Assembly: GCA_027621915.1 (NCBI GenBank) | Contig: JAQCAD010000010.1 | Coordinates: forward strand, 1-64,000 | Origin: Pseudomonadota bacterium | GTDB lineage: Bacteria; Pseudomonadota; Gammaproteobacteria; Steroidobacterales; Woeseiaceae | Direction: 5' to 3' | Length of the DNA stretch: 64,000 bases | In this document: positions 53,329-61,993 of the stretch, one piece after another | Position numbering within the stretch: position 1 is the stretch's first letter | How the letters are laid out: each line of letters opens with the position of its first letter | The notes under the pieces: model-generated | Told to the model about the DNA's origin: nothing | What the model saw: only the letters and a program-made list of their open reading frames with translations | The model's database searches: none | Translations under genes and position numbers: made by a program

Positions 53329-53508
53329 ATGTGCAAAACAGAGAACCCGTTCGAAGTTTTTTCCGGACGTACTTCGCTTTATTTTGCGCTGATTGAACTT
53401 TGGACGCAGGCGCGTATCGACGGGCGCAGAAAAATTGTCGCGCGACTCTTGTCACCCGATCGGGTAGCGGAGCTTCAGGGAATTCTCAACCGGACGTGGT
53501 TGGACTAA
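53329..53508 (+). CDS. Possible small protein of 59 residues
   Basis: ATG 53329 to TAA 53508, too short for many gene finders. The sequence starts MCKTENPFEVFSGRTSLYFA and has balanced protein-like composition with an amphipathic, Arg-rich middle (RRKIVARLLSPDRVAELQ). No family recognised and no clear ribosome binding site. Its end overlaps the convergent small gene by 4 bases. Real gene moderately likely. Confidence 0.45.
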   Translation: MCKTENPFEVFSGRTSLYFALIELWTQARIDGRRKIVARLLSPDRVAELQGILNRTWLD

Positions 53509-53756
53509 CTATCTTGCCAGTTGCGCTTGATTTGCTCGGACCAACTGCGATAACCCTTCCAGGTATACAGCGACGGATCGACACCGGCGCGACGACTGCG
53601 GGGAGCCGGCGCTTTTGAAATCCACCTGCGGTATTGCTGCCATCCGTCCGGATCTGATTTTTTCCCGGCGGGTGTACCAACGCGATCAGTCTTCGAATTA
53701 CTTTCGGCCGACTCATCGGAATCGGGGGCCCAGGCGTTGTCGTTGCTATCCTGCAT
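53505..53756 (-). CDS. Small conserved-looking protein, uncharacterised
   Basis: 83 residues. The second half (QQYRRWISKAPAPRSRR, then AGVDPSLYTWKGYRSWSEQI) is rich in Trp, Tyr and Arg and reads like a short conserved domain seen in other Gammaproteobacteria (from memory, not verified). The first half is acidic and Ser/Asp-rich, probably disordered. No signal peptide or membrane segment. Function unknown. Confidence 0.6.
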   Translation of the reverse strand: MQDSNDNAWAPDSDESAESNSKTDRVGTPAGKKSDPDGWQQYRRWISKAPAPRSRRAGVDPSLYTWKGYRSWSEQIKRNWQDS

Positions 53757-53946
53757 GTGACGTACTCGTGCAATCCTTTGAGGAAAGGTAACTGCAACGA
53801 CTGTTAAATCACAGGAACTACATCACAGAGACGTCTGTGACTATTTACATAAATATCAATATATTACGACGTCTTTTACTTAATAACGGCGCCACGGACG
53901 GCACCAGCAAAGGTGGTTTAACAGAATGCAGAAAGATCCCCTGTCG

Positions 53947-55356
53947 TTATTTAATGACCCGATAACAGGGCGTATACGAGTCTCGCGCCAGTTTCATTCG
54001 CCCCTGGTCAACAAACGCAGATAACAGGTCGTCAAGAAGTTTCATGAGTCGGCCCGAGCCGCGAATCTCGAACGGCCCGTTTCTTTCGATTTCAGCGATC
54101 GTGTCCTCTCGCACATTTCCCGAGACTATTCCCGAAAAAGCGCGGCGCAGGTTCGCTGCGAGAACGTGCGATGGCAACTGATCATTAATATCCAGATCAC
54201 GCATGGTTTCGTGCGTCGCAGTGAAAGGCACCTGGAAACTATGATCAATCGTAAGACGCCAGTTGAAGAAATAAGCGTCTCCGTGGGTGTGGCGGAACTC
54301 TCTTACCGTATCCATCCCGCTGCGTATTTCCGAACCAACCCTTTCCGGATCATCGGTCACGATTTTGTAGCGCCGTTGCGCGTCTTCGCCCAGCGTCGCT
54401 CCGACGAAGGCATCGATCTGCGAGAAATAGTCTTTGCTTTCCACCGGGCCGGTCATAATTAACGGCAACGGCAATTCGCTGTTTTTCGGATGCAGAAGAA
54501 TTCCGAGTACGTACAGAATTTCTTCGACCGTACCCACGCCACCCGGAAAAATGACAATGCCATGCCCCATCCTTACGAACGCCTCAAGGCGCTTTTCCAT
54601 ATCTGGCATGATGATTAGCGAATTGACAATCGGGTTGGGAGACTCTGCCGCGATAATTCCAGGTTCGGTGATACCAATGTATCGACCATCCCTGATTCTT
54701 TGTTTTGCGTGACCGATGGTCGCCCCTTTCATCGGACCTTTCATCGCTCCCGGGCCACAACCTGTGCAAACATTGAGTCCGCGCAGTCCAATCTCGTAAC
54801 CCACTTTCTTGGAGTAATCATATTCGGCCCGGCTGATAGCGTGGCCGCCCCAACAAACGACGACCTGTGGCCTCTGTGAAGGCTGCAGGATCTGGGCATT
54901 ACGCAGAATGTGAAAAACTGCGTTGGTAATGCTTTCCGACGACGACAGATCGAATCGGTTGCTTTCGCGAATCTCGTAATTGGTAAAAACGATATCGCGC
55001 AGTACAGCGAAAATCAGCTCCCTGATGCCTCGAATCATAATTCCGTCGACAAATGCAACGGCAGGTGCAGATTTGAGGGTCAGCTTGAGCCCCCTGTCCT
55101 GCTGTATGAAACCGATTTCGAAATCCCTGAACTTCTCCTGGACCGCTCGGGCGTCGTCTGTTTCCGCACCTGAATTGAGCACTGCCAGAATGCATCGCCT
55201 TAGCAGAAGATAAAGGCCGCCCTCGCCCTCCGATCGCAGTTGCTCGGCCTCGACCTGCGAAAGAACCTCAAGGCTGCCTTCCGGCCAGACTTCGGCGTCA
55301 ACAGTCTCACCATTGCTCAGGCGAAGCTGGGTACCGATCGCTTTTTCTTTCTTCAA
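53947..55356 (-). CDS. ppnN: Pyrimidine/purine nucleotide 5'-monophosphate nucleosidase (LOG family)
   Basis: 469 residues, slightly longer than E. coli PpnN/YgdH (454). Cleaves nucleoside monophosphates to base and ribose 5-phosphate. LOG-fold marks: VVCWGGHAIS, GLNVCTGCGPGAMKGPMKGA, NPIVNSLIIMPDMEKRLEAF and the PGGxGTxxE motif IVIFPGGVGTVEEIL. N- and C-terminal flanks match the long PpnN subfamily. In E. coli it is activated by ppGpp. TTG start at 55356 with GGAAAG upstream. Confidence 0.94.
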   Translation of the reverse strand: MKKEKAIGTQLRLSNGETVDAEVWPEGSLEVLSQVEAEQLRSEGEGGLYLLLRRCILAVLNSGAETDDARAVQEKFRDFEIGFIQQDRGLKLTLKSAPAVAFVDGIMIRGIRELIFAVLRDIVFTNYEIRESNRFDLSSSESITNAVFHILRNAQILQPSQRPQVVVCWGGHAISRAEYDYSKKVGYEIGLRGLNVCTGCGPGAMKGPMKGATIGHAKQRIRDGRYIGITEPGIIAAESPNPIVNSLIIMPDMEKRLEAFVRMGHGIVIFPGGVGTVEEILYVLGILLHPKNSELPLPLIMTGPVESKDYFSQIDAFVGATLGEDAQRRYKIVTDDPERVGSEIRSGMDTVREFRHTHGDAYFFNWRLTIDHSFQVPFTATHETMRDLDINDQLPSHVLAANLRRAFSGIVSGNVREDTIAEIERNGPFEIRGSGRLMKLLDDLLSAFVDQGRMKLARDSYTPCYRVIK

Positions 55357-55388
55357 TTGATTCTTTCCAGCGATTTTCAGGCCGCGTT

Positions 55389-55916
55389 TCAGGGCCGAAT
55401 TTCTATCGGTACACTATTGGGCGTCATCAGCCAGATATCGATCATGTCGGAATTGGACACCGCGATACATCCGTTGGTCCAGTCTTCCCGCGCGTAATAG
55501 CCTGCCGAAAAGGTAGGGTTATTTGGCTGGCCATGAATCATGATCTGTCCGCCCGGCGAGACCCCTTTCCTGGCCGCGGCCATACGATCAGCGGTATTGG
55601 GATATGAAATATGTATTGAAAGAAAGTACTCGCTGTCAGGGTTTCGCCCGTCCAGCAGGTAATAGCCTTCGGGCGTCTTCTGATCGCCTTCCTCAACCTT
55701 GGTCCCGTCCGGCGCAAAGCCAAGCGCGATTTTGAACGTTCGAAACGCGATGCCATTACTCAGGAGATGAAGTTTTCGGCTCGCCTTCTCGACCAGAATT
55801 TTGTCTGCTACGGGAAAATCGCTGGCCGTTGCGGGCAGCATAACCCCCGGAATCAGGATGAGCGTCGCCATCAGGCAACTAACCAGGCCGGTGCGCTTGT
55901 TATCTGCTTGCCCCAC
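55389..55916 (-). CDS. Exported L,D-transpeptidase (YkuD domain)
   Basis: 175 residues. GTG 55916 lies seven bases after a strong AGGAGGT and starts a signal peptide (LMATLILIPGVMLPATA). YkuD domain: DKILVEKASRKLHLL, PEGYYLLDGRNP, IMIHGQPNN and the catalytic Cys in DWTNGCIAVSN. Could cross-link peptidoglycan or attach proteins to it. The shorter L,D-transpeptidase type like YafK is a fair match. It follows ppnN upstream in the same strand and precedes a small membrane protein. Confidence 0.88.
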   Translation of the reverse strand: MGQADNKRTGLVSCLMATLILIPGVMLPATASDFPVADKILVEKASRKLHLLSNGIAFRTFKIALGFAPDGTKVEEGDQKTPEGYYLLDGRNPDSEYFLSIHISYPNTADRMAAARKGVSPGGQIMIHGQPNNPTFSAGYYAREDWTNGCIAVSNSDMIDIWLMTPNSVPIEIRP

Positions 55917-56009
55917 TTTACCTCCTGATATTTTTGGATTACAGGCCGAGACTATCAAAACCCGGGCGGTTCTGAAAACGACGCGGCGCACGGTGCTGGC
56001 ATTTTGACT

Positions 56010-56411
56010 TCAGGCATTTCGTCCGGCGATCCAGCCGATCAGGAACCCGATCACGCCAGCGATCGATGTATAAATCGGCAGGTAGCGGAATACCTCCCGG
56101 GGATACACCGATTCGCTGTACATGCCGTTGAGGTCGACCGCGTATCCGTAATGTAAATACAGGGACAGGCCGAGCGCAGGAATGGCGAATCCCAGCGTAC
56201 CCAATGGCCAGCACCAGCCGGACCCCGTCCAGCGCCCCCTGCCTATCCGCAGAGACAGTACCGCCAGTCCAAGTACGGCGAGCAAAGGGAAAGTATTCCT
56301 GATCGCGTATGCATCGTCGCCTTCAACAGTCAGGACATAGGCAACCGCGGCCGCAATAGCAAGGGCGACCGGCAGCAACCGCACGACAATCGGACCTGCC
56401 AGTGATTTCAT
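56010..56411 (-). CDS. Small multi-helix membrane protein, uncharacterised
   Basis: 133 residues with four hydrophobic stretches (VVRLLPVALAIAAAVAYVL, TFPLLAVLGLAVLSL, PLGTLGFAIPALGLSLYL, YTSIAGVIGFLIGWIAG). No family recognised. Its ATG overlaps the stop of the lytic transglycosylase gene by one base (TGATG), so translational coupling is likely and a cell-wall role is conceivable. Confidence 0.65.
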   Translation of the reverse strand: MKSLAGPIVVRLLPVALAIAAAVAYVLTVEGDDAYAIRNTFPLLAVLGLAVLSLRIGRGRWTGSGWCWPLGTLGFAIPALGLSLYLHYGYAVDLNGMYSESVYPREVFRYLPIYTSIAGVIGFLIGWIAGRNA

Positions 56412-58372
56412 CAGCCTGGTTCGCGGCGCACGAGAACCGGAAAATTCAGGAGCGTGCCGCGGCGAACGTTCTGCAGGTCAAGTTCCGGGTTGTACTGGCG
56501 AAACAACCACACCGGCACGTCGTACTGTCGCAGCGCCAGAATCCAGACGGACTCGCCGGTCCTGACTTCATGTTGTGTCACGCCGGTGATCGTAATGTTG
56601 CGGAAAAAATCATCCTGTTGCTGACGATGATACCGGGTGCGAAGCGCCTCAAACCCTTGTGCGTCGACAGTGCTCAAATCCAGCTTGATCCGTCGCCCTA
56701 CCTCTACCGGTGTATTGAACGCCAGACCGTTAACATCGCGCAGGCGTTGAGTCTTGATACCCAGCCAGTCAGCGTAATGCCCAAGCGTCTCCAGAGGTTG
56801 CACTTCAATAGACTGATCTTCGGCGACGGTGTAATCGCTTGGGTCGGATAACAAAGATGCCTGGAGACTCCCCATGATTTCGCTGAGTTGATCGGTTAGT
56901 GCTCCGGGCGACTCATCTTCTGCCACCGGGCGATCGTCGATCGCCGGCATACTGGCTATCGCCTCTTCCGATGGTTGCGGCGAACCTGTTGTGACCGCAA
57001 CAACTGGCGATTCTGCGGCAACGATCACGTCCGGTGCCGGGCCTGCAGCAGGTAACCTGATTTTCTGTCCGGCTCGAATTCGGTTGCCGCTCGACAGGCT
57101 GTTCAATGCAACGAGTGTCGATACTCTTGTGTCATATGCATCCGCAATCTCCGATAATGTGTCGCCCCGGGCGACCGTGTGAAACAGGTCGGGCAACTGC
57201 TTGTCAAACCTGGAGTCACTGGAAAGATTCGCAACGAGATCCTGCAGGCGCCCATCAAGCATGCTTTCTGGCATCCTGATCTCAAAGTTCTTTGGCAGGT
57301 ATTTACTTCCTTGCCAAATCGTTGCCTGCAATGCCGGGTTATGGCGCTCCAGGTCTTTTTCGCTGACTTTGAGTACTGACGCCAGCCTGTCTGCAGGAAC
57401 ATAAGCATCCAGTTGATACGTCGCGTAATCGACCGGATTGTCCGGCACCACCCCGGGGAAATATTTTTCCGGGTTCTGATCGACTTCTTTCGCGGCAAGG
57501 AACGCCACGTAAAAATTTCGAGACGCGAAACCGAATGTCCGGCCATCGTATTTGCGGAGAATATCAGCATAGGCATCGTCACCAAATCGCTGCATCGCGC
57601 GTCGTGCCCCGGAAAGTCCGGAGTTGTATGCAGTAATTGCCATCGGCCAATTACCGGTAATTGAGTAATTGTATGCGAGCAATTTCGCCGCCGCCGTTGT
57701 CGCCAGATACGGATCGTTTCGCTCGTCGAGAACATGGTCGATTTGTAAAAACCGGCGGCCGGTACCTTGAGTGAACTGCCATATCCCTGACGCTCCGACA
57801 TGCGATCGCGCGTCCGGATTGTAGGATGACTCGACGTGCGGCAACGCGCCGAGTTCGATCGGCACGCCGAGCCGAGCAAATTCCGTATTGACGTGTTGTC
57901 TCCATCGACCCGCTCGCCGAAGCCCTTCCTGGAACCGATCAGACAATCCCAACTGCAAACGAATGCGACCCGATGCGGCACTTAACTCCTTGTCGGTGAC
58001 ATCGTCAGGCCACAATTTAAGGACGCGAGCCTCGTCAGTACTCAGACTGTCCCGCTTTCCGCTCGCAAGAGATTGCAGAATCGATTTGAAATAGTCACGA
58101 CGCTGATCTGAAATACGTTGACGCTGGCGTCGACTCACGTTTTCCGGAAGCGCAACTGTTTCGTAGACGACCCCAAGGTAGCGGTTGTCATGCAGCACAC
58201 CTTCTCGCGTATTGTATTGGGTGAAAATCGACAACCAGAACTTTACGTCCGATTCGAGTTCCGCAGGCATGGGAAATAACTCTTCACCGGAACTTTGTGC
58301 GACTGCCGGCGTAATCGACAGCACAATCAGCGCCAGTGCAACCAGGGCGATCTTGTTCAGTGTGCCTGTCAT
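56411..58372 (-). CDS. mltD: Membrane-bound lytic murein transglycosylase with LysM repeats (MltD-like)
   Basis: 653 residues, longer than E. coli MltD (452). Signal peptide, a helical region to about residue 170, then the SLT domain: GALPHVESSYNPDARSHVGA (catalytic Glu in VESSYNP) and SGIWQFTQGTGR, then PYLATTAAAKLLAYNY and ITAYNSG. Three LysM-type peptidoglycan-binding units follow: FHTVARGDTLSEIADAYDTR, a degenerate middle one (VQPLETLGHYADWLGIKTQ) and HEVRTGESVWILALRQYDVP. No lipobox, so it may be soluble periplasmic. Makes the anhydro-muropeptides that AmpD recycles. Confidence 0.92.
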   Translation of the reverse strand: MTGTLNKIALVALALIVLSITPAVAQSSGEELFPMPAELESDVKFWLSIFTQYNTREGVLHDNRYLGVVYETVALPENVSRRQRQRISDQRRDYFKSILQSLASGKRDSLSTDEARVLKLWPDDVTDKELSAASGRIRLQLGLSDRFQEGLRRAGRWRQHVNTEFARLGVPIELGALPHVESSYNPDARSHVGASGIWQFTQGTGRRFLQIDHVLDERNDPYLATTAAAKLLAYNYSITGNWPMAITAYNSGLSGARRAMQRFGDDAYADILRKYDGRTFGFASRNFYVAFLAAKEVDQNPEKYFPGVVPDNPVDYATYQLDAYVPADRLASVLKVSEKDLERHNPALQATIWQGSKYLPKNFEIRMPESMLDGRLQDLVANLSSDSRFDKQLPDLFHTVARGDTLSEIADAYDTRVSTLVALNSLSSGNRIRAGQKIRLPAAGPAPDVIVAAESPVVAVTTGSPQPSEEAIASMPAIDDRPVAEDESPGALTDQLSEIMGSLQASLLSDPSDYTVAEDQSIEVQPLETLGHYADWLGIKTQRLRDVNGLAFNTPVEVGRRIKLDLSTVDAQGFEALRTRYHRQQQDDFFRNITITGVTQHEVRTGESVWILALRQYDVPVWLFRQYNPELDLQNVRRGTLLNFPVLVRREPG

Positions 58373-58607
58373 AGAGCCTCATGTTTATTATCGAGATACG
58401 GCCGCTAAATATTTGAATAGTTCAATAAAACCCGGCACGCAGGCTATTCTGAACAAGCGCGGCGTATCGTTCAACTTTGTTGGATCGGGCTGATCGAACT
58501 CACAGGGACGGGGTTGGGCGGTGGCCAGTGACCGCGTACGGGTTCCGTTGCCGATCGCATGCCGATACACTCGCGGCGCGCGGAAGAATCAGGATGTAAG
58601 TGCAACC

Positions 58608-59549
58608 ATGAAAAAAATTGCCCGACGACCTCTCTATCATTACTGGACGCCGAATTACTGGCTGGTCTGGATTGGTCTCGCATTTCTGCGCGTAACCTGC
58701 CTTTTACCGTACCGATGGCAAATGCGAATCGGGTCGGCAATCGGGCGACTTGCCCACTGGATCGGTGCCGATCGTCGCGCGGTGGCACGCCGTAATATTG
58801 AACTCTGTTTTCCCGAACTCTCTGTCGAGGAGAGAAATCAGCTTGCGCGACGACACTTTGAGTCGCTGGGCATGTCGCTGATGGAAATGGGCCTTGGACG
58901 CTGGGCCTCCGACGAGAAGTTATGTGGGATGACGTCCATCACCGGGGCGCAATACATACAGCAAACAATCGACAGCGGCTACGGCGTGATTCTCCTGAGC
59001 GCCCACTTTACAACGCTGGAAATCAGTGGCCGCGTCCTCAAATTGCACTGTCCGCCGTTCGACGCTGTTTTTCGCCGCTTCCGTAGCGACTTCACGACGG
59101 AGATCATGGCCAGCGGTCGCGAGGTGTCTGCGCGACGTGTCATCGAAAAAAATGACATCAAGACCATGGTCCGTAGCCTTCGCGAGGGAACACCGGTCTG
59201 GTATGCGCCGGATCAGAGTTACGGCCTCAAGCAATCCGCGTTACTGCCGTTTTTCGGGGTCCCCACAATGACAAACACGGCTACCGGCCCGCTCGCGAAA
59301 CTCGGTAAGGCCAAAGCGCTGCCGTTCTTTCCCCGAAGAATGCCTGGCGGAGGCTACGAACTAACGGTGCTGCCACCACTGGAGAACGTGCCAAGCGGGG
59401 ACGCTGACGCAGACACGCTCAAATACGTGGCTGTACTGGAAGATCACGTTCGCCGCTGTCCGGAGCAATATTTCTGGGTTCATCGAAAGTTCAAGAACCG
59501 ACCCGACGAATTGCCTGACGCTTATGAAGATCTCGATTCGCTGAAGTAA
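58608..59549 (+). CDS. lpxL: Lipid A biosynthesis acyltransferase (LpxL/HtrB type)
   Basis: 313 residues. Adds a secondary acyl chain to Kdo2-lipid IV-A at the inner membrane. One N-terminal membrane segment, then LLSAHFTTLEISGR with the HX4E catalytic motif, MVRSLREGTPVWYAPDQSYG, and ATGPLAKLGKAKALPFFPRR. ATG 58608 with AGGATG upstream fits the family; the frame is open 29 codons earlier. Convergent with kdkA by a 28-base overlap. LpxM rather than LpxL cannot be excluded. Confidence 0.9.
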   Translation: MKKIARRPLYHYWTPNYWLVWIGLAFLRVTCLLPYRWQMRIGSAIGRLAHWIGADRRAVARRNIELCFPELSVEERNQLARRHFESLGMSLMEMGLGRWASDEKLCGMTSITGAQYIQQTIDSGYGVILLSAHFTTLEISGRVLKLHCPPFDAVFRRFRSDFTTEIMASGREVSARRVIEKNDIKTMVRSLREGTPVWYAPDQSYGLKQSALLPFFGVPTMTNTATGPLAKLGKAKALPFFPRRMPGGGYELTVLPPLENVPSGDADADTLKYVAVLEDHVRRCPEQYFWVHRKFKNRPDELPDAYEDLDSLK

Positions 59550-60253
59550 CCCTCAAGCAGTTCATTCCAGTTCGCCGGTCTGAAGTGCAGTCGCTTATCC
59601 AGGCCTTTTATCTTTTTCAACGAGCGATGGAGTCGTGCGAGCGTTTTCTGCCGCCAGACGCCAGGCTGCAAGAATTTGCCCCGATCGAAGTCCAGGAGAA
59701 GCATCTGGTCGGATTGATCAATCTGTACGTTATAGGCATTCATATCTGCGTGATATACACCGGCATCGTGAAATTGCCTGACTGCCCGACCAAGGCCTGC
59801 CCAAAAAACCGGATCGCCGGGCGCTTCGAGAATTCGATCGGCGAGAGACCGAATTCCCGGCAGTCGAACGGTCAGAAGATCGGCCTGGTATGTCAGTCCC
59901 GAGCGCAAATAACGCGCCGCGGCAGGACGAGGCACCGGCAGCCCCAGTTTGACAAGTTTGGCCAGGAGATACCATTCAGCGAACGAGCGGGTCTGACGCT
60001 CGCCTAGCCAGAGATACGAGTCGCGCACGATACGTCCTGCCAATCCGCCGCGCACATAGTGACGCAACACGAATTCCCGTTCGCCCTGACTGACAAATAG
60101 CGTGTTGCCCCGGCCGGCCGAACGCAGGACACCCTGAACCGGTGCCACCTGAGACCAGGACGACGCCAGGAAGGCAGCATCCGAAATCTGGTTGATGATG
60201 TCGGGATCGTATACGATGGCGCCGTTTCTGGTGTTCTTGACCGTATCGCTCAA
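59522..60253 (-). CDS. kdkA: 3-deoxy-D-manno-octulosonic acid kinase
   Basis: 243 residues, protein-kinase-like fold that phosphorylates Kdo of the lipopolysaccharide core. Marks: EFVLRHYVRGGLAGR, LGLPVPRPAAARY, GVYHADMNAYNVQID (catalytic Asp) and LLLDFDRGKF. TTG start with AAGGA upstream. It overlaps the lpxL end by 28 bases on the opposite strand and is divergent from the GT9 gene, consistent with a lipopolysaccharide locus. Confidence 0.91.
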   Translation of the reverse strand: MSDTVKNTRNGAIVYDPDIINQISDAAFLASSWSQVAPVQGVLRSAGRGNTLFVSQGEREFVLRHYVRGGLAGRIVRDSYLWLGERQTRSFAEWYLLAKLVKLGLPVPRPAAARYLRSGLTYQADLLTVRLPGIRSLADRILEAPGDPVFWAGLGRAVRQFHDAGVYHADMNAYNVQIDQSDQMLLLDFDRGKFLQPGVWRQKTLARLHRSLKKIKGLDKRLHFRPANWNELLEGYFSESRSS

Positions 60254-60274
60254 GGTAGTGTCCTTCCCCTATAT

Positions 60275-61327
60275 ATGTTCAAGCAATCGCCACCGGAAAA
60301 TATTTGTGTTGTTCGCCTCTCAGCGATTGGCGATACCTGCCACGCGCTTGCCGTTATCCGGGCCATTCAGGATGCCTGGCCCGAAACGCGCATCACCTGG
60401 ATCATCGGAAAAACCGAGGCCGGACTGATGGCGGATATTCCGGGCATCGAGTTTATCATTTTCGATAAGGCCAGAGGCCGCAGCGCGATTGCGGATGTCA
60501 GGACGGCGCTCAAAACTCGCAAGTTCGATGTGGCACTTTGCATGCATGCGTCGATGCGCGTTAACCCGATCTATCGGCATATCGACGCCCCCGTTCGCCT
60601 CGGATTTGATTTCAAAAGAGCTCGTGATTTTCAATGGTTGTTCACAAACAAGCGCATTGGGGCCGAGGCCAGCCAGCATGTCCTCGACGGAATGATGAGC
60701 TTTGCACGCCGTATCGGCGCGCCCCCAAGAGACCTTCGCTGGGACATTCCCTTGTCAACCCAGCACCTTGATTTTGCGGCAGAGCATACATCCGGCAATC
60801 AACCGGTATTGCTGATCAGTCCATGCAGTAGCGAGCGAGCCGGAAATTTTCGCAACTGGCGCGCAGAAAACTACGCAGCGGCCGCGAATCATGCCCTCCG
60901 GAAATTTGACTGCAAGGTAATTTTGACCGGCGGCGGGTCCGATACGGAGGCGAGCTATGGCAAGGACATCTGCCGATTGGCAGAACCCGGCATCAGAAAC
61001 CTGATCGGCAAAACGAATCTCAAGCAATTGCTTGCATTGATTTCAAAGAGCGATGTGCTGATTTGTCCTGATTCCGGACCTGCGCACATGGCCACGACTG
61101 TCGGCACACCAGTAATAGGGCTTTATGCGACTTCAAATCCCGATCGTAGCGGGCCTTACTTAAGCCGGAACCTGACAGTGAATGCCTATGCAAAGGCATT
61201 GGGACACTATCTCGGCAAATCGGTAGGCCAGGTTCGCTGGGGCCAGCGAGTCAGGGATCCAGGTGCCATGGACCTGATTCGGGTCGAGGATGTTAACGAC
61301 AAAATCGATCTTTTTTTCGGAAGATAA
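60275..61327 (+). CDS. Glycosyltransferase family 9 (heptosyltransferase-like)
   Basis: 350 residues. GT9 marks: N-terminal CVVRLSAIGDTCHALAVIRA, MHASMRVNPIYRHI, LISPCSSERAGNFRNW, VILTGGGSDTEASYG, LIGKTNLKQLLALI, PDSGPAHMATTVGTPVIGLY. It would add heptose (or a related sugar) to the lipopolysaccharide core. Family alone does not tell WaaC from WaaF. Near glnE, as waaF is in Pseudomonas. A weak terminator follows. Confidence 0.9.
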   Translation: MFKQSPPENICVVRLSAIGDTCHALAVIRAIQDAWPETRITWIIGKTEAGLMADIPGIEFIIFDKARGRSAIADVRTALKTRKFDVALCMHASMRVNPIYRHIDAPVRLGFDFKRARDFQWLFTNKRIGAEASQHVLDGMMSFARRIGAPPRDLRWDIPLSTQHLDFAAEHTSGNQPVLLISPCSSERAGNFRNWRAENYAAAANHALRKFDCKVILTGGGSDTEASYGKDICRLAEPGIRNLIGKTNLKQLLALISKSDVLICPDSGPAHMATTVGTPVIGLYATSNPDRSGPYLSRNLTVNAYAKALGHYLGKSVGQVRWGQRVRDPGAMDLIRVEDVNDKIDLFFGR

Positions 61328-61337
61328 CGTCATTTAT

Positions 61338-61356
61338 CCCGCCGTACGGGTTTTTT
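61338..61356 (+). terminator. Weak intrinsic terminator after the GT9 gene
   Basis: CCCG (61338-61341) pairs with CGGG (61347-61350) around CCGTA and is followed by TTTTTT. Four base pairs is short, but the position 11 bases after the stop and the T run support it. Confidence 0.45.
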
Positions 61357-61468
61357 GACGGTTCCTGACAGCGACGGCGCGGACCGGCCCGGCTTCAAGG
61401 GGATTAAGGATTTCGCTGAATTCTTGCATTTTTCGACCAGAAAGATCGAAGTACCGAACTTTAGTTGA

Positions 61469-61634
61469 TTTTAGCGCTTTTTAACGACTTTTAGCGACAT
61501 TATTAAGTACGACAATTTCCTAATTTTTTTCGAATTTTTCTTTGCCGCTGTTTACGAACGTAACGAAGTTTTCCATTTTTTAAAGACAATCAACGAAAAT
61601 ACACGCGACTTCCTCATTTTTAGTGACATTTTAA
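61469..61634 (+). repeat. Three imperfect direct repeats, TTTTAGYG...TTAA
   Basis: Copies at 61469-61484, 61489-61506 and 61618-61634. The last two agree at 16 of 17-18 positions (TTTTAGCGACATTATTAA against TTTTAGTGACATT-TTAA). They lie in the AT-rich convergent intergenic region and could be binding sites or remnants of a duplicated element. Confidence 0.55.
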
Positions 61635-61672
61635 AGATTTTATGTTGCTACCGAATCCCGTCATCGCCATCG

Positions 61673-61891
61673 TCAATCTCCAAGGAAATAATCTGCCCCG
61701 CAATAGGGGCATTTCGCCTCCCCGGCCTCCGCGAGCGGCAAATAGACCTTCGGGTGTGAATTCCACAGGTACATACCCGGCATAGGACAAGACAGCGGCA
61801 GGTCCCGCCGGCGCACTTCATAGCGATGCTGGGCGTTTGCCGGAATCAGATCCTGATCAATGCCACCTGCTTTTTGTTTCAATGCAATCAC
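61673..61891 (-). CDS. Zinc-finger CHCC-type protein
   Basis: 72 residues. Zinc ligands Cys, His, Cys, Cys in LSCPMPGMYLWNSHPKVYLP and KCPYCGADYFLGD, the pattern of the small zf-CHCC family related to mitochondrial NDUFS6. GTG start at 61891; a TTG at 61883 is preceded by AAGGTG and would give a slightly shorter protein. Found near glnE and waa genes in other Gammaproteobacteria. Biochemical role unknown to me. Confidence 0.84.
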   Translation of the reverse strand: MIALKQKAGGIDQDLIPANAQHRYEVRRRDLPLSCPMPGMYLWNSHPKVYLPLAEAGEAKCPYCGADYFLGD

Positions 61892-61993
61892 CTTTTTGGT
61901 ATGGCCACCTTACCGTGGCAGCCCGTTGAATCGACTTCAGCCAACCGTCGTGCGGGCCCAAATTATAGCAACCGGGATGAAGGTACACGCAAC

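Larger units (their letters stand above)
61328..61672. other. AT-rich 345-base gene-free region with repeated motifs
   Basis: No gene is supported. It is clearly richer in A and T than the rest of the window. It holds a weak terminator at its left end and three imperfect copies of a TTTTAGCG...TTAA motif. The zinc-finger gene ends at its right border (minus strand), so both neighbours converge here. Function unknown; a protein-binding or silencing region is possible. Confidence 0.6.

Noticed and set aside
57103-57981. 292-codon minus-strand frame
   Set aside because: It lies in another frame of mltD on the same strand and has no recognisable domain; the transglycosylase frame is clear.
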